From NCBI RefSeq assembly GCF_037975245.1, contig NC_092575.1, forward strand, positions 6,054,501 through 6,118,500: a stretch of DNA of 64,000 nt. Direction: 5' to 3'. The translations under genes and the position numbers were made by a program. This document shows positions 1-13,100 of this stretch, in pieces. The stretch's first letter is position 1, and every line of letters begins with the position of its first letter. The notes beneath the pieces were generated by a model. The model saw only the letters and a program-made list of their open reading frames with translations, searched no databases and had not been told where the DNA came from. The DNA comes from Apostichopus japonicus (lineage: Eukaryota; Echinodermata; Holothuroidea; Aspidochirotida; Stichopodidae).

Positions 1-706
1 CGTAGTTCCATCCTAAACACCATGTTAGCCTGCTTCTAGGTCAAGTCTATTTTTAATTTGTGATAGGCTCAAAAACAAATAGCACAATTTATATCACAGA
101 GAGCTGGGGTTGGAATTAAGGCTTACTGTGTATCACAGTTCCCTGTGTTGTGTACAAAACATTTAATGCGCTCCTCGCTTACCTGTCTCCCCACAACCTT
201 AGCACCTCGTTCTAAAATGAACTGGTGACCTTTCAACACTGTGTGTGCTCTATGACCGGCCCCTCCGGCCATTGCCCTTCCTTCAAGTACCTTCGTACAT
301 CGTTTTTTTTTTTTTGTGGATTATTTTTCGACTTAGTATATGAACATTCTTTTACCTTCTTGCCAGTCTTGCTAAAACAACAACCTTTTCTGTAAAAGTT
401 ACTGTCCAGAGTGATTTGTGGCAAACTAGTACTGCAGGGAATTTAATTTACTCCAGTATCGCATAGCAAAATGCTATGTAAAATGGTCAAATTGCTATGC
501 AAGTCTAAAGATGTATAGCTTTTCACACAGGAACGGTTGGAACCATAGTATTTTATAAGAAACAAACTTCAAAGCATTTCAAAATGCTCCACAAACTTTG
601 AATTTCACTAAATTATACCCGGTACCGTACACCAATCATAGTGCTGCCCATATTGGAATAGTCCAGAGATGACAACATCTAATTTCTATTCTTGGTATCT
701 GTTAAA

Positions 707-765
707 AGTGCAGTGGTTAAGGATTAACTAGATCCTATCCCTTCCACACCACTGGTTTGAATCCC
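707..765 (+). mobile_element. Possible tRNA-derived SINE head (A and B box)
   Basis: AGTGCAGTGGTTAAGG at 707-722 resembles a Pol III A box, and GGTTTGAATCCC at 754-765 matches a B box, about 40 bp apart as in tRNA-derived SINEs. No cloverleaf is evident, so it is not a tRNA gene. Element ends were not identified. Confidence 0.4.
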
Positions 766-3700
766 CTGTTGTGTGTATAATAGCCTACATGTGTTTAGCT
801 TAAATTACCTTTTAGAGTACACTAATGCCCTAGGCCTGACATTGAATTATGCCCCATCTCCATTCTGTCTTCAGTACTAGAGCTTTCTGAAAGATACTAT
901 ACTGTAAGTTGGTTGCACCATCATGAATATGCAGTACTTACCGATGTTTGACAATTATCGAAGATGAGGTTTTAATGACAGCATTCCGTTAACCATACTG
1001 GTACACTCTTTATGAAATCTCTATCTATTAAGAGTAAATATTGACAGTGCTTATGAATTCCTCATTCGTTACTTCTAGATGTGCATGTCAGCACATATCA
1101 TATCTTATGTCTGCAAACACATTGAAACATGTACATTGATTCATTGAAGATAAAGCTAATACTGCTTTTTGTGAAATAAGCATACATGTTGTACTGTTGT
1201 TCTAACTGGAGATGTTTAGTGATTAATTTCTTTTCTCGTCGTCTTGCAAATTTCAGAGGACTAAAGAACATTTATGTCTTTTAAGGTACTGTACCGTACT
1301 GTTTCTCGTTGATTGGTTGGGTATGTGGCTAAATTCATATGGCAAATAAAGCATAAAATGCAGCTTTAAATTATTGGCTACATCTCCATGTACGTAGGTA
1401 ATTGTCATGTTACTATTAATATGACAGAGGACTATTTCGTTATTGCCAGATCAAGTAACAGGAAGTTTGGGAAGGATAAAACAAACTTTTGAGCCGAAGA
1501 AACAATTTGACAAAAAATATTGAAAAAATGGCCTACAAGTGTGAGCCAGAATTGAAGATTGACAACCTCATTTAAGTCTGATATTAATTCTGTAAAATTA
1601 TTACAATGGACGTAAATTGCTCTGTAACATACAGGCCCTTAGTCTACAATTTGGAAGGGGTGGAGGAGGGGGGGGGGGGGGTTTGAGATCAGAAGAGGGT
1701 AGAGTGATTGGGCTGAGGAGAGACATCTAGTAGAGTACACCAGTTCCTCATTGCTTTGTATAATTTGCATGGATGCCTCATTGCTGTGTGTGTTAGTAAA
1801 GTTCTACAACATTTGTGGTCAGTCTTAACATGGAAGTACTTTGATGTTAATTGCCCTGTACCACAGCCACCACAGGAAGAATAACGGGTCGGTTGATAAG
1901 GATTTACTAAAAGCTAATATGTTTTGCTTTTGTTTAAGTTTTTCCTCAGGAGATGCGGTAATAGTTATTTAAGAAAACCCTCACTCATCCTGATATTCAA
2001 GTCGAGACCATTAAGTTCTTCCTCTATGTATGTAATCTTAACCACATATCACTGAAATGGATCCCGTTATTATGAAAAATCCTGGTATAGATATTGTCTT
2101 TTATAAATCTTGAAACTCACACTGTACTAAATGTTCCAGGAAGTCTGTCACTGATATGTAAAATATTTTCCAGACTCAATTATTTTCCATCATTTCATTC
2201 CATTATTCATTCCATTATTTTCCACTCCAATATTTTCCAAAAGTGAGTGTGCTCAAACTTGTGTTCTAGCATACTTACATGTACTCAGGGCCATAGCCAA
2301 AGGTGGGGGGAGCAATAATTTTCAGTTTGCACTGACAAATGAAACTTGTACTACACAAAAATTATTAAAATGGTGGTGATGGTTACACCATGTTTGCATC
2401 TAACTCCCTTGACCCAAACAAAACTTTGTCATACCCTTTACGCAACTCCCCGGCACGGACATCAGCACCAACATTGTGCCTCCCCTCCCCCCCCCTTAAA
2501 CCTGAACTCTGGCTATGGATCTATAACTGTATAGTACTTCTTGCCTTCATGGATTTCTAGTTGGGATATGTTCATTTTGTTTATCTATACTGTCTGAAAG
2601 TTCAGTTTGACTAATATTGTCTGATCAATAGTACTAAAATCATGTAACATATATGTCATCAGGCTGACTAGAGCTAGGCTTGTTTCATTTGAAATGATGA
2701 CAAGGTCAAACTTTTCACAAATTCTCCAATTAGCTGTTAAACAACTTACTACTACTATGAAAAGTGTCCGGGTGACTTGATGTAGGATGAATCAGTCTTT
2801 CCATGTCGGACCCTAGATGAGGACTGAGTCCCGACCCACCAGACCCCCCCCTTGACCCGCCCACCCCTCAGATCGCATGAAAGTTAACTTTAGATAATTT
2901 TTTTGCAGCCCACTTTTTGGTAGCGCCCCATGGTCTGTGTAAAAATTGCTTTAATATAACTAAGTGTACCATGTTTTGCAACATTGGTCTTCTGTTAAAA
3001 CTTCCCAGTCAGTAAATCAGTGATTTAGGTAGAAATTATTTTGCACCAAAAAAAGGTGAAGGCTGCCTTATATTTGTTAATCATGCAGGGACAGAGAGAG
3101 AGAGAGAGACTGGGATATTTGTTACTTGAAATCCAAATGTTAGGTACAGTATAAAATGACATCCACAATCCTGACCTGATTCAGTGCCTGGATCACCATC
3201 TTTACTTAATCCTTACCACAATATTTTACCAGTTTGATCTGGCTTTTTGATAAGAATTTAACACCCTCCAGGGGAATAATCTCAAATATGATTTGAGCAA
3301 TTGGTTAAACTGATTGTAGACTAGGGTCTGTTCTCCTCAGGCATTCATTTTTGGATATGTATGTTTATATTCTGTCCCATCTTTAGCTTCCTTTTAACCT
3401 ACTTTCCTGATTTCCAATTTGCAAGTTGCTCTAAACACTGTCAGAAGACTTGAATGAGAAGGATAATATAGTCCAATAACCTGAGTGATCTTCAGAATGG
3501 CCTCAGGGAAACTTCCTCTCATCAGAGAGAGAGAGAGGTGGAGATAGAGAGGAAATATTATGACAACATAGACAAACCAAGGCCAGTTATTTATAACCCC
3601 ATTCAAAGATAGGTCAGAAAGGGTATCAGAAGAGGTCATTTAAGGTAACTCAAGCCATTGGGGAGTGGGGGGGGGGGAGGGATGGAAGTATCTCTTTCAA

Positions 3701-5369
3701 AGGAAAACATATTCTATGATAGTGCAAGGTTCTGTAGTTTCAATGAAGATACTTCTCACTTTCACAGACTACTGTACGTTCAGAAGGGAGGCGATGATTT
3801 TGATGATTTTGATGGTTGGTAAGGAGTTGAGAAATGGGGAAGTATGGGAGAATGAAAGATTCATGTTGTGATTCTCTCTATCATGAATTCCTTGACAATG
3901 TTATGAATGTGTATCAAACATATTATGAGGAAAAGACTGCTGATATTCAGTAGTTTCTGTATATAAATTATTAACGCAAATTTATGGGACTGTGATGAAG
4001 CTATGTCTTTACACAGCTTCTTCTTCTTGTGTGCGTGCGTGAGTGTGTGAGTGTGTTTGTGTGTGACCACTGTTAACCATCTAGTCACACCAAAATAATT
4101 GTACAAATTAAATTCCAAGTTTTGAAAATGTTAGTATCTAAATTCTAGTGACACTGGTGCTTATAACCTCCAATACTTTCATGAACTCCAAAAAGCATGT
4201 GAGCTTATTGAATTCCATTTACCTCAACAGAGGTGGACTGTACTGGACCTTTAATGGTTTAGTCCAGGAAGGCTTGTCTGAACTAGAAAATCTAAGCTGT
4301 GGTGATTGCAGATGTCTCAGGATAATTTTTCTTTTCCTTTCAAAATTTAATTCTGAGCTTTCTAATGGCCTTAATTCACATTTCAAAGGTATTAGTACTA
4401 TGAAATATTAATATTGATTTTGTAGTGCTATAACGAGATGCATCAATAACACAACACAAGTAGAGTCAGCAACACTCTGATGACCAGGAGAAAATAAAAG
4501 AGTGGGCTGATTATATGTGATAGTGCTGTCCAGAAATTTATTCTAATTGTTTTGACAAAGCTGAAAATGCCATTTCAGACCATAACAAAGCACTTGTGCA
4601 ATATTGTAGACTAAGTTATCTTGCAATTTGGCAAAAATAAAATGAAAAGCAAAAACAATGCGATCCTGTCATAGGTGTTAAACAAGCATTCCTGCATCGA
4701 GGGACTTGAAAATTATTGCATTATGTGGTAAAGCCCTGTTTCACTTTCCAATTGCAGAAAACGTTCGATCACGATGTATTTCTAATGTTCCAAGGCGACC
4801 CCTACAGGAAGTAATACAGTATATGTCCATAATCTTTCCTTTTTAGCCAGAACAACCTTTCACTGCAGGTAAAAACTCATGTCGAGCTGAGTTACAGGTT
4901 AGGCTGGGTCAGTGTTTCCTTACTTGGGGCATCAACATGTATAAGATTACTGTCATATCATTAACTTTGTATTAAATATGAGAGAAGAATGTTGTTTTAG
5001 TTCAGTGTGATGCTATCATATCCCAGCTTATCTGAAATAACAACATGAAGAAAGATGGGGGGGGGGATGGGATGGGGGGTTGGCAAGAAGAAGAAAAAAA
5101 AGTAAAGAATGTTGGGAGTACACAAATATTACTTTCATTATATCACTTTAAATTCTTTCTCGATTACACCTTGATATCCATTCCACCACCTTTCTTCAAG
5201 TTTGGTGTCATTTATCTATAAACCTAGGTAACTGAATCCAGTGTAGAATTTGATGGAAGCCATTCACCTCTTGACAAGCTGCTCAATACCTCGTGGAAGT
5301 GACGATTAGGGTGATAGGGATGCAATGTCATTTGAAAACGGACAACTCAACAAAGTTCTTGGTGGTTTT

Positions 5370-6060
5370 GATTTCATACCTGGTACATGTTGGTCCACTT
5401 TATTAGTATAAGAACCCTATGGCATTCTGTGGCGGTTAATGTCACTTGAGGCCAAAGTCTTGTCAACCTTGTAAACAGAAATAACAAAGTAAAGCTTGCC
5501 TGAACTTTGTACATGTATGTATGGTAGTTAGTAGGACGACGTCCTTTGTATTTCTCAAGAACCCCTTTGTTTTCATGGAGGTCAAAGGTCAGTGAAGTCA
5601 ACATCTGTAAGTCTGAAACACCTAGTAATCATTATGGCTCCAGAAGTGAACCATGTAAAGATTTCATTCTTGGTATGTAGACCCACTTCAGTGTTGTAGA
5701 AGTGCCCTCTTATGGAGGTGAAAGGTCAGTTAAGTCAACATCTGTAAGTCTGAAGTTTACTAGTAATCATGATGGCTCTAGAATTGAACCTTACATGGGT
5801 TTTATTCTGGGTATGTAGATCCACTTCACTGTTGTAGAAGTGCCCTCTTATTTTCAGTGGAGGTCTCTTCAGTAGAGGTCAAAAGTACTGGTATGAAATT
5901 ATGAAAATCTTGTGAACATGAAAGCATAGTAAAGGGTTGAGTGAACTTCGTACTTGGTATGTAGACCCCACCTTGGCGATTACGAGAACTTTGTTGTTCT
6001 CTGTGGAGATCAAAAGGTCGATGGAAATCGATAGAGGTTATTTTTGCAAACCTATAAAAC
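5370..6060 (+). repeat. Degenerate tandem repeat, period near 140 bp, with AGGTCA motifs
   Basis: Related blocks recur near 5579, 5716 and 5874, and more weakly near 6005. They share GTAGACCCACTTCA-like, AGAAGTGCCCTCTTAT-like and AGGTCAAAGGTCA-like segments. Copies are diverged and indel-ridden. Confidence 0.6.
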
Positions 6061-6297
6061 ACAACAACTCATAAACTGAAATATGGATGAACCTTAGAAA
6101 TCAGTGCAAGAGCCTGGAAGATCTCTTGAAGTCAGCAATTGTCAGACTTTCTATGAATCTTAATTTTCTGAATTATTGCTGAAATGGAATGCTCTCATGG
6201 CTAGGGAATCAGAGTTGTGGATGTCAGAGCTGTGGATAGGTTGATATGGACAGTATCTGATAATAACCAGGATATTCAGGATATAGATGTTCACACA

Positions 6298-6386
6298 CAT
6301 GTATGTAGGCCGGTGTGTATGTGTGTGTGTATGTATGTGTGTGGGTGTATGTGTGTGTGTATGTGTGGGTGTACATGTATGTATGT
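6298..6386 (+). repeat. TG/TATG microsatellite
   Basis: Interrupted (TG)n and (TATG)n tract. It explains the open frames on both strands here. Confidence 0.9.
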
Positions 6387-7827
6387 ATGGAAGTATTGCT
6401 GTGCATCCTCAACTAATGATATGCTGATACTAGTATTGTGCTTACTGACACAGTTCAAAAGATACTACTAATAAACTGAAATTTTTTTTTTTTTGCTGTT
6501 ATGATGTTTCAAAGATTCACAATATAATTACTAGAACCCTCAAAGTGTGTCACTCACTTGTGTAATAGATAATGGAATGAATAATTTACCTTGCATCAGA
6601 ACCGACATTGTAACAACTAATATGATTGTGGGAACCACAAATGTTACATTCTGTAGACATTACCATGGTCATTTATCCAGTGCTGGAAATTTAGCACACA
6701 GATTGTTTATAGCCCATTCATTATATATGACCCCTTTAGTTGGTGTTCTTCTGAACTTATACTCTCATTCCCTTCACTGTGTCCTCCATACCTTACTCCC
6801 TGCTACCCCTCCCACCCCCCCCCCCCCTCAATATCCTTTCTCAATAAGTGTTTGGAAAGAGACTTGATTCATTCTATGAAACCAGTAGTCTACCCATTAT
6901 GTAGTATTGCACTCTATAGTACTGTATGCTATATGGTAAATCTAAAGTTGTATATTCTGTTACTGTTGTCTTATTGCTATTAATTACTGTATTTAGCATG
7001 ACAAAACCCTAGATAACATTGTCTTTTTACTCTGTATGCCTCCTATGGACTGTTTTTATTTAATTATCATATATTAAAATGTCATAATTGTAGAATAATG
7101 TAATTGTCTTGCCTCCTATACAGCAGTTATAATCTTTGAGTCGGTTCACTGCAGTGTGGGCCGACTTTTGATTACCAATCTGGTGGTTGAAATCGTGAGG
7201 GATGAATTAATTAAATGCCATTGCACGTACTGTGTTATTAAACAATGGTGTAGTACTGTGTAGTATCTCGTCCGGGAATCCTTGGACTTAAAGTTCAATA
7301 TTTGTGGATTGAGAGACAGTTTGCATTAGAGATTTGCACATGAAATCAGAAAGAATGGAAATCAATAAAAGAAATGTACAGTATGGAAAGTGTTTGAATT
7401 AGTCAACATTCATAGATAAGTGCATCATTAGGCATACTTCAGGGCAGCTAAGAGTAGTATTTGCTAAGGGAGAATAGCATAGAATGCCCTGCTCTTTCAA
7501 AATTTTGGCAGAGTATTAACTTTTATAACATGATTTATACAAGAAATCTGCCACACGTTTGATCAGCCTCGCCAATCAACATTTAATCTACCATGCTCCT
7601 TTCCTAAATTATACACTTGCTGTTTTATCCCACCCCCCCAATCCCTTCAGTCTCGCGTTATTTTGTCGAACTAACCGTATGTTAAACACTAGGACAACTG
7701 GAATTAATCCTTAATTCTGAGAAATATGAAAGGCTATTTATTTGATAAATTGCTATATCATTCCAATTTTTTTTTGGGCCATCTTCCATACATCATGTAT
7801 ATTTTCTGACTTGTTTTTTGTTTACAG

Positions 7828-10161
7828 GTGTCCAGTCCTTGACTAACCAGTGAAGATGACTCAGAATGGGTGTAGCAAAGCAGACAGTTCTGGGTGGGAG
7901 GAAATTCAGGAGCTTCTGCAACAGACCCAGCAGGAGAACACTTCCATGAGAAACCAACTGGAGGTCCTAAAACAGGAGAACAGACAACTGAAGTACAAAG
8001 CTAACGACGTCATAGAACAGGACTCTCGCACGGACAGCGAGAAAGCCGCGATGCTTGGGCTGGACGAAAGAAACGATGAGGAGACGGAGAAGGGAGCCAC
8101 TCAGGAGGAGGAGCAGGAGGAGGAGGAACCGTCTGTACCTCATCCGAATCAAAACGGGTACGTCATGGTCGATAACAACGGCGACCCGGTCCTGCCAGGG
8201 TTCCCCTCGTCTTCCTCGGAGGGGTCGGCGTCGTTTCTCTGTGAGGACGGCGCCGGTCAGGCGTCGGACCCTAACTGGGACGTCCACAGCAGCGAGGAAG
8301 GGTCGGTGGCGTGCCTGCAGGATAGAATACAACAGATGGAGGAGAACCACTACAGCGTCAACGAGGAACTCCAGGCCACCTTGAAAGAACTCTCCGACCT
8401 CCAGCAGAGCGTCACCGACCTCACCTTCGGCAACGAAAAACTGACGGAGGACAAAGGTTTGATCTTGGACGCCTTAATCTCTCAGCTGAGGAAGATGGAG
8501 AGGTTGAAAGAGGTCTGCGAGAATCTGAAGACCGCCCTCGACGAGAACGAGGTGAAATACAGTCTGGAGGAGTTTCAAGATTTGGATATCTCGAGGACCG
8601 ACGAGGAGGGAAACGTGAAGGATCTGGCCGATTCGGGGACGGCCAGAGCTCACATGCTCTCCATCCTGAAAGAACATAGTTTGAGGAGGGACTTGGAAGA
8701 GGAGAACAGAAACGACAAGATAAATCAATTAGAACAATCCATGCAAAGAGTGTTTGAAGATAAAAAGGATCTTGAACAAAAGGGTACAGTGTTGAGAGCC
8801 AAATTGGCTGGTATTCAAGTAGAATTAGAGAAACACCAGGACATGTTGGAGTCGGAACGAGTCAAGCTGGCAGAACTGTTCAAACATCAGGATCCAGAGG
8901 GCAAGCTGAATCTCGAGTTACTTCTGAACAGTGGAAGCCAGGATAGAGAGGTGTTGGAACTGAGGTGCAGAGAGCTGGAGGAAGCTCTGAACGAAAGCAA
9001 CAACCACGCCGAGAAACTGCAGTTGGAGCTGGAGAGGATCGAATACCAGTACGAGGTCAGCAGGCAGAGATTCGAGGAGGAGATGGCATCCTACAACGAG
9101 ATCCTGAGAGAACAGGAGGCCTACAAGGAGGCGTTGGAGCACGATTACTCTCGGATGAGGGAGGCCTGCCTGGAGTTGGAGGACACGTGCGATCGGCTGG
9201 ACTACGACAAACAGCAGCACATCAAGACGATCGCGGATCTGAACGAGGCGGTGGAGTGTCTGAGGAAAGAGAAGCAGGAGATGCAGAGGGACCTGGGAGA
9301 TATCAAGAGGAACAGCGCCAAAGATACGAAAGAGTGGGTTCAATTCCAGAGAGATCTCCAACAGACGGTGAAGATAGCCAACGATTACAGAGAAGAGGCC
9401 CAGGACGAGGTCAAGAGGCTGGAGACAGAGAACGGGGAATTACTAGAGAAGGTGAAGAGTCTGACGGCAGAGCTCGATAAAGTCAAGAGGGATAAAAACA
9501 GATCGTCGATCGAATTGCCGATCAGACCTCCCAGCGGTGGAGATTCCGAGATTCAATTGAGGAGTCAGAGTTTCCACGTGAGCACCGAGAAGGATAAACT
9601 CCGACTCACTGGCTTACGTAAGCCGGCCCAGAACGGTTCTAATAACGTCAAAATATCGGTCCAGAATATAATACAGACCATCGAACGAGATTCCGTCGGG
9701 GACGCCCCCAAGGTACCCAGCAGTCCCATCTTTTCTCCGACCACCAGAGAGCCTCTCTCCCGAAGGAATTCTTCGAGTCCGCGATCATCCCTGGACTCTC
9801 GTTCCGGCAGTGGTATTCGAACCCACGACAGTAAACTGCGCCGTTCCGCTACGGTTCAGCTGCCTATTCCCTCCGATCGCAAGTCCACTGGATCAATTGG
9901 CAAACAGAGAACCCTGGAGGAAAATTCATCGGCGAAAGAGACGAGAAGATCGGTCGTCGGTTCAAGTAGATCCCAGGAGTACCGAACCGCGGTTACCCGC
10001 TCGGATGCAAGACAGACCATCGGCAACGTCTTGTACCGTCGGAGTGAGCTAGGAGGGAGATTACCGCAAACAATATCATCGAGGGATCAGAGTAGTCCGA
10101 TCCCTTCCACCAAGGTAGCGACATCATCCACAGTATCATCGTCCACAACAACAGCTAGAAG
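7828..10161 (+). CDS. SPECC1L: SPECC1-family exon 1 of 5 coding (5' UTR tail plus coiled coil)
   Basis: The 3' splice site (TTGTTTACAG, AG at 7826-7827) implies an upstream non-coding exon. 28 nt of 5' UTR precede ATG 7856. The exon encodes residues 1-768 plus two bases and ends at donor AAG|GTAAGA (10162). It is much richer in GC than its flanks. An acidic block near residues 80-95 (EEEQEEEEP) precedes the coiled coil. Confidence 0.92.
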
Positions 10162-13100
10162 GTAAGATTGTAAGGATATTGAAATGATATCAGACTATTT
10201 ATTGATGCTGCTAGTACAAGTAGATTTCAATGGCCAGAGAGAGCAGGCAAAAAGCTAATTCAACTTGTTGGCTTTAAAAATTGCCCTGAGCCAAATAATC
10301 AAGTGTTCTGGGGTTATCTGGAATAAAGTGGGAATCTATTTGTCAATCAAAACTTGTTTACTAGTAAACAAAACAAAAAAAACCTTTGAACTCATTGAAG
10401 AGTTTAGAATAGCTGAACTAGTCAAATCATATTACAAAGAATTGAGAGAATTTTTTTTAAATTACTTGCTATTAACACACTACATATGAAAAAAAGTGTC
10501 ACTTGCTCATTAACATATCAATGGATAAAGAGACAAAATACAATAATATGTTGAACGGTGTCTAAGTGTGTTAAGCAGTTTGCTTAAGCACGGACCATAC
10601 GTTCTCATGCTGCTTATTTCAGTTCATAGGGTTGTATTCACAGCTTGCACCTGAATGCGGATGCCTGCGGCATTGCAGTTCTAAAAATAAATTTTGGAAA
10701 AGACACCTTTATTGATATTATAGGTTTTCTAATTTTACTTAATGAGCTATTTTAATGCCTGGCTAAACTGACTGCTTCAAATTAGTTTGATAGACTATTA
10801 CATTATCCTGTTACTGAAGGTAGAGGAGTTGGTTCTATCATCGTACAAACATATATGAATACCCTGCATCAAACACTCACACCAAGGAAGTTATTCATCC
10901 ATTGGAAAACGATCATTTCCTCCGTATGAAAACCTCTCCATCGTAAATAACCACTTGAAGAGGGTTGATCGTCGATCATTTCCACGTTAATTATGAATGA
11001 TTGGAACCATCTGTGTAAATATTAAGTCTTGTCATAACTAGGATTGTAATAGTAGCAAGAAAGCATAAAAAGAGTAGAACTGGTTGCTATCGACAGTTAT
11101 GTTTCTGATAAGACAGTCTGCAGTTTGATGTTTTGATGTTCAAGTTAAATTGTATGCTCTTCCTGTACAGGTTAGCACATAGTTTTGCATATTATATACT
11201 GAATGTGACTTGGGGTTTGCATATATATTCTATCACTGCTTATTAAATAAGAGCGTAGATAGAAATATCAGAGAATGTAGTTGCATTCGTATATATAGTT
11301 ATTATTTTGCGAGTCATATAAACATCTCTATGTTCAACTCATGCATGGGGGTGATATTTAAGTAAATTCTTGCACAATATAAAGTAGTATTGGGACAAAA
11401 TTTTGGTGAGCTGTTTCCTCTCAACTTAGACTGGACCATGCTTTTGTGTGAATCAATAATGACAAGTTACCCGATGTTGGTCATATGTTGTTGGTTTGGA
11501 ATTGTCGGATGAGAATACTCAAAGATGCTGCATTTGAAAATGGACGACAATTTTGGCATTTGGATACAGAGAATGCCAAAAATCGATCCACAGCTTGGTA
11601 GCTTGTTTTGCCGCTAAGGTGTAAAATACTGAAATTTGTTCGTTATATTTGGAAAAGTGCACTGCACTGTTTAATCTTTTAACTTTAGTCCAGTTTCTAT
11701 TCCCAATAAAGAATGCTGTTGTGATTACACTTCTATCCTGTTTGGGGTTTCACTTTTACTTTCTACTGCAAAAATTTGCATGATGGGGGACCTATTATAC
11801 CGATGAACTACGTCCAAGAAAGTTTAATGTAGAAGCAGCAGGAAAGTAGGAGAATGTGTGTGTTGAGGGGGGGGGGGAGAGAGACGAGGAGGGGTGTGAT
11901 AATAGAGACGACATGACTTCGACATGACATGACATGACACGACATGACAGGACCGATAATGATGTCCGGGATGGGTGTGGATGATATTTGCTTTAATGAG
12001 ACATAAAGTTATGAACAGGAAAATGATTACAGAAATTACTATTCACATCCTCAGGAGTGCTTCATAATAACGATAATTAGTCGCTGGCCGAGGATGAGGT
12101 TTATTTGTGGTTACACCCCAACAGGGACATCTATGTCAGTCAAATGATGGCTCATCTGTTTCAATGAGGATAATTCCTGGTTACACCCCAACACGGACAT
12201 CTATGTCCGTCAAATGATGGCTCATCTGTTTAAATGTCTCGTTCTTTCTTTCTTTCAGAGATTCTGCAGAGATAAAAAATGATCCCCTCTCAGCTCTGGT
12301 GAACCGATACGGTGGAGGAGGATCTAAGAGGAACGCCCTCCTTAAATGGTGTCAGCTTAAGACACAGGGGTACAAGGTGAGTCCAGCCATGATAATGCCG
12401 AGATGTGACTGGTCACTGTCAGAGAAGTGACCGAGTATAAAGTTCTCTTGCAGATCGAGTCAAGTCATTGCCGATGAATTTCTCGGCTCGGGTCGAGTCG
12501 ATACCAGTACATTTACCTGACTCGGGGTTGACTCATTGCCAGTGGCTTTCCTGACTCGGGTCAAGTCAATACCAGGTTTTCCTGACTCAAATCATGGCAT
12601 TGACTCAATTCACTGCATCATCTTTGTGACCAAAAAACTTTAAAAATTGTTTAAAGCTTGTTTACTTTTGGAATTTTGTGAATCAAGAATTCTCAGAGGT
12701 TAAGGCTGCAAGTTAGGCTCTCGAAAGATGACAGTGAATTAAGAGTGAAGGCTTATGGGAAGTCCCTCAAATTTTCATGTCTCACTTAATTCATAAAAAA
12801 GAAATATGGAGAACCTTTTGATGTATGAAATTTGCTCCATTATTCTGTAACAAAAGAAGACTAATCACATGGGAATCAATTCTGTCTGTAACCTTTTTTG
12901 CAAGCAGCTGTCACTGGTTAAGACTAACAGAATACTTAACAGTCTGCAGGTAACTAACTCTACAGATCATTCTGTTTATTTAGAAGTCAATTGCTTTATC
13001 TGAGACAAAAGAATAGTAAACATGTTTCTGGTCAAGGGAATTAATGCTTTCGTAAGAAAGTCATTAAAAGGGTAGCATGTCATTTGCAAACTTATATTTA

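Larger units (their letters stand above)
1..7827. other. Upstream / 5' non-coding region of the SPECC1-family gene
   Basis: No exon with coding character was recognised on either strand. The 3' splice site at 7827 requires a donor and 5' UTR exon upstream, either here or off the left edge, but I cannot pick it. Contents noted: poly-G runs (about 1669, 3665), short AG and TG tracts, a tRNA-like SINE remnant at 707-765, and a degenerate tandem repeat at about 5370-6060. Confidence 0.6.

Noticed and set aside
2286-2535. Possible hAT-like MITE (CAGGGCCATAGCC ... GGCTATGG)
   Set aside because: The right end does not match the left terminus well and no 8-bp target duplication could be found.
6217-6471. 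Cys/Val-rich frame on the + strand and Thr/His-rich frame on the - strand
   Set aside because: Arises from the TG/TATG microsatellite.
7906-9480. Several frames overlapping the SPECC1-family coiled-coil exon
   Set aside because: Shadow frames of a GC-rich coding exon; no independent support.
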